A stretch of 64,000 nt of DNA from Nocardia nova (GTDB taxonomy: Bacteria > Actinomycetota > Actinomycetes > Mycobacteriales > Mycobacteriaceae). Every line of letters starts with the position of its first letter. Within the stretch, counting starts at the first letter, position 1. This document shows positions 9,088 to 17,186 of the stretch, in pieces. The translations under genes and the position numbers were made by a program. The notes under the pieces were generated by a model. It saw nothing but the letters and a program-made list of their open reading frames with translations. It searched no databases and had not been told where the DNA came from. The stretch spans positions 1 to 64,000 of the forward strand of contig NZ_PSZE01000016.1 of assembly GCF_002933465.1 (NCBI RefSeq), in the 5' to 3' direction.

Positions 9088-10755
9088 GTGAACAATTTGA
9101 TTGTTAATGTCCGATATGTGCGTCCGATTTCGCCGTTGCGGCTGGTGATCCTTTCCATTGTTTGTGTCCTCTCCGTTGCCGGATGTGCCGGGTCCGGTAC
9201 TATCGGAACGGCGCCGTCCGAGCCGGTTTCCGGAGGTACTCTGACCTTCGGAATCAACGATGCGCCAGGGTGTTTCGATATTCATGTGACGTCGGCCGAT
9301 ATCGCGGCGGAAATCCAGCGCAATGTCGTCGACTCGTTGGTCTCGGAAGATTCCGATCACAAATTTCACCCCTGGCTCGCGACGGCGTGGACCGTCGCCG
9401 ATGATTTGCGTAGCTACACCTTCACGCTGCGTAAGGACGTGACGTTCACCGATGGCACTTTTTTCACCGCCGCTGCTGTGAAAGCGAATTTCGATCACAT
9501 CGTGGCGCCGGCCACGAAATCGCAATACGCCAAGAATCTACTCGGCCCCTACACCGGAACCGATGTCGTCGACGATTACACCGTCCGGATCAATTTCTCG
9601 GCGCCGTTCGCACCGTTCCTGCAGGCGGCGAGTACGCCGTTTCTGGGGTTCTACTCACCGCAGACCCTCGCTACCGCCGCGGACAAGTTGTGCGCGGGCG
9701 GGCCGGTCGACGTCGGCTCGGGGCCGTTCGTCTTCACCGAATACACCAAGGGACAGAGCGCGGTGATGACCCGCAATCCGAACTACCGGTGGGGTCCGGA
9801 AGGGGCCGCGCATCAGGGCCCGGCCTATCTCGACTCGCTGGTCTTCCGGATCCTGCCCGAGGACGCCACCCGGGTCGGCGCGCTGACCAGCGGCCAGGTC
9901 GATATCGCCAAGGCGATCCCGCCGATCCAGGTGCGCACCGTGGAGGCGGCGTCGAATCTGACGGTGAGCCGGGTGGATCAGCCGGGCCTGCCCTATGGTG
10001 TCCACCTCAACACCGCCGCGGCGCCACTGGATGACCAGCGGGTTCGAGCGGCGATCCAGCAGGGCATCGACGTGGCACAGGATGTGCAGACCGTCTACTT
10101 CGGCCAGTACAAGCGTGCCTGGGGACCGTTGTCGCCCACCACCGCGGCCTACGAGCCGGGTGTGGAGAATTCCTGGCATTACGATCCGCAGGCCGCCGGG
10201 CGGCTGCTCGACGAAGCGGGCTGGACCGGCCGCGACAGCGCGGGCTTCCGCACCAAGAACGGGCAGCGGCTCAGCCTGTTCTGGCCGGCGCTGCCCGAAT
10301 CGAGCACCCGCGATCAGCGCAATCTCCTGGACCAGGCCGTCCAAGCGGATCTGGCGAAAATCGGTGTGGAGGTCCAACATCCACATCTCACCGCGGGCGA
10401 ATACAACGCCAGGGTCGCCGATGGCCGGTTCCAGCTGTTCTCGGTGAGCTGGGCGCGGTCGGAAGCCGATCTGCTGCGGCTGTTCTTTCACAGCGCGAAT
10501 ATCCCGCCCGCCGGGCAGAACGTCTCCCATCTGAAGGATCCGCAGATCGACGAGTGGACCGGCACCGGTGCGGCCACCACCGACCGACACGGCCGCGATC
10601 GCCTCTACGGCGACACCCAGCGGCGAGTACTGCAGACCGGTGCGATGGTGCCGCTCTACGTCCTGGCCGCGATCGACGGGGCATCGCAACGGGTGCACGG
10701 GCAGAAATTCGACCCCAACGGCTGGCTGCAGTTCTACGACGCCTGGAAGGCCTGA
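9088..10755 (+). CDS. ABC transporter substrate-binding lipoprotein, family 5 (peptide/nickel/opine type)
   Basis: 555 aa with a GTG start. A hydrophobic signal peptide ends in a lipobox (LSVAGC), so it should be a membrane-anchored lipoprotein. The body has the SBP_bac_5 pattern: GGTLTFGINDAPGCFDIH, a DNVVDSLVSED-like block, the TFTLRKDVTFTDGTFFTAAAVKANFDHI segment and the LDEAGW repeat region. It is the first gene of an importer operon and lies 2 bp from the permease. Family members carry oligopeptides, nickel chelates, opines, sugars or other small molecules, and the ligand cannot be read from sequence. Confidence 0.93.
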   Translation: MNNLIVNVRYVRPISPLRLVILSIVCVLSVAGCAGSGTIGTAPSEPVSGGTLTFGINDAPGCFDIHVTSADIAAEIQRNVVDSLVSEDSDHKFHPWLATAWTVADDLRSYTFTLRKDVTFTDGTFFTAAAVKANFDHIVAPATKSQYAKNLLGPYTGTDVVDDYTVRINFSAPFAPFLQAASTPFLGFYSPQTLATAADKLCAGGPVDVGSGPFVFTEYTKGQSAVMTRNPNYRWGPEGAAHQGPAYLDSLVFRILPEDATRVGALTSGQVDIAKAIPPIQVRTVEAASNLTVSRVDQPGLPYGVHLNTAAAPLDDQRVRAAIQQGIDVAQDVQTVYFGQYKRAWGPLSPTTAAYEPGVENSWHYDPQAAGRLLDEAGWTGRDSAGFRTKNGQRLSLFWPALPESSTRDQRNLLDQAVQADLAKIGVEVQHPHLTAGEYNARVADGRFQLFSVSWARSEADLLRLFFHSANIPPAGQNVSHLKDPQIDEWTGTGAATTDRHGRDRLYGDTQRRVLQTGAMVPLYVLAAIDGASQRVHGQKFDPNGWLQFYDAWKA

Positions 10756-10757
10756 CC

Positions 10758-11738
10758 GTGCAAGTACTGAGCATGCCCGACGTTGTCGTCGGGGGCACCG
10801 CCATCCGGGTGGCGACGGCCGTCAGCAAGCGTGTGCTGGCCGCCGTCGCGGTGGTCTTCGGCGCCGCCACCCTGGGCTTCCTCGCCCTACAGCTGTTGCC
10901 GGGCGATCCGGTGGACTGGCTGCTCGGCCCGAATCTGACCGCCTCACCCGGACTGCGGGCGCAGGTGCGAGCCGACTACGGCTTCGACCGGCCGGTGCTT
11001 GAGCAGTACCTGTCGTACCTGAATATGGTGCTGCACGGACAGCTCGGGACTTCCTACCAGTTGCAGCAGCCGGTGACCACGCTGATCGCACATCAGCTCG
11101 CGCCGACCGCGGAACTGGCCGTTACGGCACTGGTATTGGCGCTCGCGCTCGCGATCGCCTCCGCCGTCGCGACCGCCGGCCGGCGGCCCCGGCTGCGCGC
11201 GGGAGTGTCCACCGCGGAACTCGTCGTCACCTCCGCGCCGCAGTACTGGGTGGGAATCCTGCTGCTGACGGTGTTTTCGTTCGAGCTGCGGGTGTTCCCG
11301 GTCGCCGGTGCGCAGACTCCGGCGGCGCTTGTACTGCCCGCGATCACGCTCGCACTGTCCATCGCCGGCGTGCTGTCGCAGGTGCTGCGCGAAGGGCTGG
11401 AGGCGGCGCTGACCCAGCCGTTCGTCGTCACAGCGCGGGCACGCGGCGCGAGCCTGTCGGCGGTCCGGCTGCGACATGCCCTGCGGCACGCGGCCGCACC
11501 GCTGCTCACTCTCACCGGCTGGCTGACCGGAACGCTGCTCGGCGGCGTCGTTCCGGTGGAGACGGTCTTCGGCCGCCCAGGGATCGGATCGCTTGTGCTG
11601 CAGGCGGTTACCACCCGTGACATGCCGGTGGTCATGGGCGTCATCCTGCTGTCGGCCGTGGTGTTCGTGGTGATCTCCACCCTCGTCGATCTGCTGCAGC
11701 TCGCTCTCGATCCGCGTATCCGCACGAACGGAGACTGA
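10758..11738 (+). CDS. ABC transporter permease, DppB/OppB type
   Basis: 326 aa if the GTG at 10758, two bases after the lipoprotein stop, is used; an ATG at 10773 is the alternative. The frame open from 10554 overlaps the lipoprotein gene and is not used. It shows a typical DppB N-terminus (a hydrophobic helix then LLPGDPVDWLLG), about six membrane helices, and the cytoplasmic coupling loop EGLEAALTQPFVVTARARGAS that contacts the ATPase. It forms the membrane channel with the following DppC-type gene. Confidence 0.93.
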   Translation: MQVLSMPDVVVGGTAIRVATAVSKRVLAAVAVVFGAATLGFLALQLLPGDPVDWLLGPNLTASPGLRAQVRADYGFDRPVLEQYLSYLNMVLHGQLGTSYQLQQPVTTLIAHQLAPTAELAVTALVLALALAIASAVATAGRRPRLRAGVSTAELVVTSAPQYWVGILLLTVFSFELRVFPVAGAQTPAALVLPAITLALSIAGVLSQVLREGLEAALTQPFVVTARARGASLSAVRLRHALRHAAAPLLTLTGWLTGTLLGGVVPVETVFGRPGIGSLVLQAVTTRDMPVVMGVILLSAVVFVVISTLVDLLQLALDPRIRTNGD

Positions 11739-11741
11739 CCG

Positions 11742-12608
11742 TTGACCGCTCCTGATATCGCCGTGCCGGAAACGGCCGCGGCGCTCGAGACCCGGCTCCG
11801 GATTCCCCGGCCCGCAGTCGTCACGGCCGCGGCGGTACTGGCCCTCGTGGTCGTGGTGGCTGTCGCGCCCGGCCTGTTCACCGACTTCTCACCGACCGCG
11901 ACCGATATGAAGGAGGCGCTGGCCGCGCCGTCCGCCGCGCATTGGTTCGGCACCGACCAATTGGGCCGCGACGTCTTCACCCGGGTGCTCTACGGCACCC
12001 GGCCCGCGATCCTGCTCGCGGTGCTGGCCACCGCGCTGGCCGTGGTGATCGGCACCGTGGCCGGGTTGCTCGCGGCACTCGGCGGCAGGTTCGCCGATCA
12101 GGTGCTCATGCGCGGTGCGGATGTGCTGCTGGCCCTGCCGCCGCTGCTGCTCGCGCTGCTGGTCATCGCGGCGCTGGGACCGGGTACCGGCAATGTCGCG
12201 GTGGCCGTGGCGATCGCGTTCCTGCCGCTGTACGCACGACTGGTGCGCTCGGAGGCACTGCTGGTTCGCCGATCCGGCTATGTGGAATCCGCGACCGGGC
12301 TGGGCATTCCGCGGCCGGTGGTGATCGTCCGGCACGTCGTGCCCAATGCGCTGGGCCCGCTGCTGGTGATGGCGCCGCTCGGTTTCGGGACCTCGATGCT
12401 GTACTCGTCGGCGCTGAGTTTCCTGGGGCTGGGCCTGCAGCCGCCGACTCCGGAGTGGGGCGCGATGCTGTCGGAGGGCAAGAGCATCCTGGCCGCCGCG
12501 TGGTGGGTCGGTGTCTTCCCCGGAATCGCGGTGACCTGCACGGTGATCGCGGTCAATGTGGTGGGACGGGCACTGCGCACCCGCTTCACCGGGCGAGGTG
12601 TGGCATGA
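11742..12608 (+). CDS. ABC transporter permease, DppC/OppC type
   Basis: 288 aa with a TTG start 3 bp after the upstream stop. It shows the DppC signature HWFGTDQLGRDVFTRVLYGTR after the first helix, then five further hydrophobic segments and the coupling loop around YVESATGLGIPRPVVIVRHV. It pairs with the DppB-type protein. Its stop overlaps the ATPase start by 4 bp (ATGA). Confidence 0.93.
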   Translation: MTAPDIAVPETAAALETRLRIPRPAVVTAAAVLALVVVVAVAPGLFTDFSPTATDMKEALAAPSAAHWFGTDQLGRDVFTRVLYGTRPAILLAVLATALAVVIGTVAGLLAALGGRFADQVLMRGADVLLALPPLLLALLVIAALGPGTGNVAVAVAIAFLPLYARLVRSEALLVRRSGYVESATGLGIPRPVVIVRHVVPNALGPLLVMAPLGFGTSMLYSSALSFLGLGLQPPTPEWGAMLSEGKSILAAAWWVGVFPGIAVTCTVIAVNVVGRALRTRFTGRGVA

Positions 12609-14557
12609 GAGTCGCGAGGAGCCGCGATACGACCGAGCCGCAATTGATCGTCGAAGGACTCGATGTCGCCTTCGGGTCGGGCCCGGGCCGGATCCATGCG
12701 GTGCGGGATGTGTCGTTCGAAGTGCACGCGGGGGAATGTCTTGCCATCATCGGTGAATCCGGTTCCGGTAAGAGTGTCACCGCTCGGACGCTGATGGGAC
12801 TGACCGGCGACGACGCGAGCGTCACCGCGCGGCGGCTCGACTTCTCCGGCACCGATCTGCTGGCCGTCGACGAGTCCGGCTGGCGCAGACTGCGCGGCCG
12901 GCGCATCGCGCTGGTGCTGCAGGACGCGATGGTCGCACTGGATCCGTTGCGCCGCACCGGCGCCGAGATCGCGGAAACGCTGCGCATTCACACCGCGACC
13001 CCGCGCCGCTCCATCGACGACACGGTACTGTCGCTGCTCACCGACGTGGGTGTGCCCGAACCCGAGCGCCGCGCCCGCCAGTATCCGCATGAGCTCTCCG
13101 GCGGACTGCGCCAGCGTGCGCTGATCGCCTCGGCCGTCGCCGCGGGCCCCGATCTGCTGCTCGCCGACGAGCCGACCACCGCTCTGGACGCCACCGTCGC
13201 GGCGCAGGTGCTGGATCTGCTGCGCGAGCTGCGCGCGGGCGGGATGTCGATCCTGCTGATCAGTCACGACCTGACCGTGGTGTCCCGGCTCGCGGACCGG
13301 GTCGCGGTGATGTTCGGCGGCCGCATCGTGGAATACGGTTCCGCTCAACGCATTCTGCGCGACCCGCGGCATCCCTACACGCGCGCGCTGCTGGCGGCGG
13401 TACCCACCGGTGACAGCCGGGGCACCCGCCTGTCGGTGAGCCGGAGTAGCGGCCCACCGGAGGGGCCGGGCGGCCACCTGCGAGCCGGTGACGGCGGTGG
13501 CCTGCCGGACAATGGCGGGAGCGATCATCTCGCTCCGGCCCGGCTCGATGCCGCGTCGCGATCCGGCTGCCCGTACGCCGCCCGCTGCCCGCATGCCGAC
13601 GAGCACTGCGTACGCGAATTGCCCGCCCTCACGTCCGCGCCCGGCGCCCCTGACGTCCGGTGCTGGCATCCCGACGCCGTGGCCGTCGCACCGTTGCGCA
13701 TCCCGTCGGCCGTGCCCGCCACAAATTCGGATCTCGCCACCGGCCGCGCCCTGCTCGAGGTCGACTCGATCGGCAAGTCCTACCGCGGTCCGGGCGGGGT
13801 TCGCCACCACGCGGTGCGCGAGGTGTCCTTCCGGCTCCGGTCGGGGGAGGTGCTCGGTGTGGTCGGTGAATCCGGTTCGGGCAAGACCACGACGGGACGG
13901 ATCGTGCTGGGACTTACCACGCCCGACACCGGCAGTGTCCGCTTCGACGGACTGCCCTGGAGCGAGCTGCGCGAACACCGTCGCCGCCCGCATCGCCATC
14001 GGATCCAGGCGATCTACCAGGATGCGCTGGGCTCCTTCGATCCTCGGCTCACCGTGGCCGGCATCCTCGGCGCCGCCATCGCGCGCGGTGGCGTACCCCG
14101 CGGTGCGGCTCGCCGTACCCGGGCCCTCGAACTTCTCGATCAGGTCGGGCTGGCGGCGAATGTGCTCGACCGCCGCCCGCGTGAGCTGTCCGGCGGTCAG
14201 CGGCAGCGAGTGGGTATCGCCCGCGCGCTGGCACCGCGACCGGAGATCCTGGTTTGCGACGAACCGGTGTCGGCGCTGGACGTCTCGGTCCAGGCGCAGA
14301 TTCTCGACCTGCTCACCGCCCTGCAGCACGAGCTCGGCGTCGCCATGCTGTTCATCTCCCATGATCTGGGCGTCATCCACCACCTCAGCGACCGGATTCT
14401 GGTGATGAAAGACGGCCGGATCGTGGAGGACGGCGAGGCGACCCGGGTCTTCACCCATCCCCGAGACCCGTACACCAAGCAGCTGCTCGCCGCGACCGCG
14501 GTGCGTTCGGACGCCCGCCAGGTATCCGATCGGCCGGTGGCTCCGGTGCCGGGCTGA
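12605..14557 (+). CDS. Fused double ATPase of the ABC importer (DppD-DppF type)
   Basis: 650 aa from the ATG at 12605 (overlaps the permease stop). Two nucleotide-binding domains sit in one chain: the first has Walker A GESGSGKS, signature LSGGLRQR and Walker B LLLADEPTT; the second has Walker A GESGSGKT, signature LSGGQRQR and Walker B ILVCDEPVS. Between them is the Cys-rich oligopeptide-ABC segment (CPYAARCPHADEHC) typical of DppD C-termini. The first signature has GGLRQR where the second has GGQRQR, a minor variation. It powers import with the two preceding permeases and lipoprotein. Confidence 0.94.
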   Translation: MRVARSRDTTEPQLIVEGLDVAFGSGPGRIHAVRDVSFEVHAGECLAIIGESGSGKSVTARTLMGLTGDDASVTARRLDFSGTDLLAVDESGWRRLRGRRIALVLQDAMVALDPLRRTGAEIAETLRIHTATPRRSIDDTVLSLLTDVGVPEPERRARQYPHELSGGLRQRALIASAVAAGPDLLLADEPTTALDATVAAQVLDLLRELRAGGMSILLISHDLTVVSRLADRVAVMFGGRIVEYGSAQRILRDPRHPYTRALLAAVPTGDSRGTRLSVSRSSGPPEGPGGHLRAGDGGGLPDNGGSDHLAPARLDAASRSGCPYAARCPHADEHCVRELPALTSAPGAPDVRCWHPDAVAVAPLRIPSAVPATNSDLATGRALLEVDSIGKSYRGPGGVRHHAVREVSFRLRSGEVLGVVGESGSGKTTTGRIVLGLTTPDTGSVRFDGLPWSELREHRRRPHRHRIQAIYQDALGSFDPRLTVAGILGAAIARGGVPRGAARRTRALELLDQVGLAANVLDRRPRELSGGQRQRVGIARALAPRPEILVCDEPVSALDVSVQAQILDLLTALQHELGVAMLFISHDLGVIHHLSDRILVMKDGRIVEDGEATRVFTHPRDPYTKQLLAATAVRSDARQVSDRPVAPVPG

Positions 14558-14574
14558 TCCAGCGGAGTCCCCGT

Positions 14575-16515
14575 ATGAATGAACCCGCCGCGCCGGCGGC
14601 CGTCGCCATCGTGGGCGCCGGTCCCAAGGGCCTCGGCGTCCTGGAACGAATCTGCGCCGGCGCGCCGGAGCTGCTCGGCGACCGGCGGCTCGTGGTCCAT
14701 CTGATCGATCCGTATCCCCCCGGGCCCGGCCGCGTGTGGCGCCACGACCAGTCGCCGCTGCTGTTGATGAATTCCAAGGCCGCCGACGTCACCATGTTCA
14801 CCGACGACAGCGTGCAGTGCGAGGGGCCGCCGGTACCGGGACCCACACTGGCCGAATGGATTCAGCAGGTGCGCGACGGCACGCTGACCGCCGAAATCGA
14901 TCCGGGTCTGCGCGACGAACTACACCGCGCCACGCCTGCCACTTTTCACACTCGTCGTATGCAGAGTGCCTATCTGTCGTGGTGTTATCGGCGGATCCTC
15001 GACACGAGAACGGATTCGGTCGAGGTGAGTGTGCACACCACCGAGGCCGTCGACCTCACCGAATCCGGCGACGGCGATCAACTGGTGTGGCTGCGCGACG
15101 AACGGCAGCCGGTGCGGGTCGACGCGGTGGTGCTGACCGTCGGCCACCTCGACGGCGAAACCGACGCGGCCGGACGATCACTCGCCGATTTCGCGCGCCG
15201 GCACCACCGCAAGTACTTTCCCCCCGGCTATACCGCCGATACCGACTTGTCGCCGATCGAGCCCGGGGAATCGGTGCTGGTACGCGGATTCGGGCTCGCG
15301 TTCATCGATATGCTGACGCTGCTGACCGAAGGACGCGGCGGCAGGTACGAGACCGGTGCGGGGGATGAACTCGTCTATCGGCCCTCCGGCGCCGAGCCCA
15401 TCCTGTTCATCGGGAGCCGCCGCGGTGTCCCGTACCGGCCCAAGCCCGCTTACGGATTGCTCGGTGCCGCAGCGGAATTGCCGCGCTTCTTCGGCCCGGC
15501 CGAGATCGCCGCCCTGGCGGCGCGTCCCGCACCGATCCGGTTCCGCCTGGATCTGTGGCCGCTGATCGCGAAGGAACTCGGCTGGGGCTACTACACCGAA
15601 TTGTTCACCGCCCACCCCGAGCGGGTGCGGATGGAGTTCACGGAATTCGCCGAGCGCTACAGCGAACTAGACTGGGACACAGCGGAAATGCGCACGCTGG
15701 TCACCAAGGCGGTTCCCGCCGCCGAGGACCGGTTCGATCCGATCGAACTGGACCGTCCCCTGGCCGCGGTGACCGCCACGGATTCGCACGAGATGGCCGC
15801 CCGGGTGCGCGACCATATCGTGCAGGTACTCGACCGTGGTGGTGATTCGACGTTCAGCGCGGACCTGGGCGCGGTCACCGCGATGCTCTCCGTGTTCCGG
15901 CAACTGCCGGCCGCCGTCGCCACCGGAAAGCTCGACCCGGCATCGCAACTGTTCGATGTGGACGGCTGGTGGTTCGGCTTCTTCAGCTATATAGGCAGCG
16001 GGCCGCCCCGGGCGCGGCTCGAGGAATTGCTTGCCCTGGAACGCGCCGGGATCGTCTCGTTCGTAGGTCCCGAGATGTGGGTGGCGACCGACGAGGAGCG
16101 CGGCCTGTTCCTGGGTGGTAGCCGAAAAGCGCCCGGCACGGTCGCGTCGACGACGCTCGTCGACGCCCGGCTGCCGTCACCGGATGTGAGCCGCACGACC
16201 AACCCCATCGTGCGGGCCCTGCACGATCGCGGCCGCCTGGGCGCGGAGCGACTGGTCGGTGAATCGTCGATCCACAGCACCGGCCGCATCCACACCTCCG
16301 GTATCGACGGACAGCTCTTCGATGCCGACGGCGTCGCGCACCCGCGGCGTTTCGCGCTCGGACCGCACACCAGTCTGCGCATCGCGGGCGCGTTCAGCAG
16401 ACCGCGCACCAACGCGCTCGGCTTCCGCGAAAACGACAGTGTCGCAAGACAGGTGCTGCGGTTGGTCGGTGCCGACCGGCCGCGGCGGCAGCCACGACCT
16501 CAGGAGATTCCATGA
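14575..16515 (+). CDS. FAD/NAD(P)-binding protein (PF13454-like)
   Basis: 646 aa. The N-terminus carries a dinucleotide fold, VAIVGAGPKGLGVLERI, followed by LIDPYPPGPGRVW and an LLMNSKAADVTMF segment characteristic of the uncharacterised FAD-NAD(P)-binding family; the C-terminus has a second conserved ALGFRENDSVA block. It lies 17 bp after the importer ATPase and overlaps the VOC gene by 4 bp, so it belongs to the importer operon. Relatives include putative amino-acid or amine N-oxygenases, but the reaction is not established. Possible roles are oxidative processing of the imported ligand or assembly of a chelating metabolite (both inference). Confidence 0.8.
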   Translation: MNEPAAPAAVAIVGAGPKGLGVLERICAGAPELLGDRRLVVHLIDPYPPGPGRVWRHDQSPLLLMNSKAADVTMFTDDSVQCEGPPVPGPTLAEWIQQVRDGTLTAEIDPGLRDELHRATPATFHTRRMQSAYLSWCYRRILDTRTDSVEVSVHTTEAVDLTESGDGDQLVWLRDERQPVRVDAVVLTVGHLDGETDAAGRSLADFARRHHRKYFPPGYTADTDLSPIEPGESVLVRGFGLAFIDMLTLLTEGRGGRYETGAGDELVYRPSGAEPILFIGSRRGVPYRPKPAYGLLGAAAELPRFFGPAEIAALAARPAPIRFRLDLWPLIAKELGWGYYTELFTAHPERVRMEFTEFAERYSELDWDTAEMRTLVTKAVPAAEDRFDPIELDRPLAAVTATDSHEMAARVRDHIVQVLDRGGDSTFSADLGAVTAMLSVFRQLPAAVATGKLDPASQLFDVDGWWFGFFSYIGSGPPRARLEELLALERAGIVSFVGPEMWVATDEERGLFLGGSRKAPGTVASTTLVDARLPSPDVSRTTNPIVRALHDRGRLGAERLVGESSIHSTGRIHTSGIDGQLFDADGVAHPRRFALGPHTSLRIAGAFSRPRTNALGFRENDSVARQVLRLVGADRPRRQPRPQEIP

Positions 16516-16883
16516 CCCGCAAGACCTATGCTCGTGTCCTGACCAACGATGTGAACGGCACCGTCGAGGTGCTGCGCGAACTCGTCGGCCGCGCGCCCGA
16601 CTTCCAGGTCACCTTCGGCCGCTTCGATATCGCGCTCATCGGCGACTTCTGTGTGGTGGCCGGAACCGACGAGGCGCTGGCCCGGTATCGCGGCACGGTC
16701 GGGCCGGTGATCGTCGCGGACCTCGATGCGACGCTGACTCTGCTAGAGCGGGCCGGCGGCGAGGTGACCGTGCCGCCGTTCGAGGGGCCGGCCGGTCGTG
16801 GCTTCCTGATCCGCCATCCCGACGGAGTCGAATTCGAGTATGTCCAGTTCCGCCCGGACCTGGCCCAGCAGGTGTTCGGCTGA
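16512..16883 (+). CDS. VOC (glyoxalase/bleomycin-resistance) superfamily protein
   Basis: 123 aa, overlapping the previous stop by 4 bp. It is a single betaalphabetabetabeta VOC-type protein: RVLTNDVNGTVEVLRELVG at the N-terminus and a C-terminal block GRGFLIRHPDGVEFEYVQF where a metal-ligand Glu would sit. Single-domain members act as dimers in lyases, dioxygenases or drug binding. Last gene of the importer operon; the function is likely tied to the FAD protein's product or to resistance. Confidence 0.8.
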   Translation: MTRKTYARVLTNDVNGTVEVLRELVGRAPDFQVTFGRFDIALIGDFCVVAGTDEALARYRGTVGPVIVADLDATLTLLERAGGEVTVPPFEGPAGRGFLIRHPDGVEFEYVQFRPDLAQQVFG

Positions 16884-17186
16884 GATTTCGACGGCGCCTT
16901 TTCTGCTCAGTGTGAACGGAATCGCGAAAACAGAAAAAGACCCTGTATTCCGGTTAAGAGCCGACCGCGGCCCCGCTACGGTGGCCTGCGCACGGTCCGA
17001 TGGTCGGTTACGATAGCAGCACGGTAATGCTTCGATTCGGCCGACCGCAATTCACACAGCCGAACAGAACGACACGGTGCCGCATTTCGGAATATCGTGC
17101 GCTATTCGGTCTGAACGGTACGGGGCTGCCCCGAGGTCCCGTAACGCGGTGCCTCAGGGCGGAACGACGAGGTTCTTCGATCCCCG
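16884..17186 (+). other. Intergenic region upstream of the LAL regulator
   Basis: About 300 bp without an open gene, noticeably richer in A+T than its flanks (for example 16920-16950). It probably holds the terminator of the importer operon and the promoter of the LAL gene, with a TACGAT element near 17007 as a possible -10. No convincing hairpin or operator was found. Confidence 0.35.

Noticed and set aside
12278..14458. 726-codon minus-strand frame opposite the fused ATPase
   Set aside because: The plus-strand ATPase has all Walker and signature motifs; the antisense frame has none.
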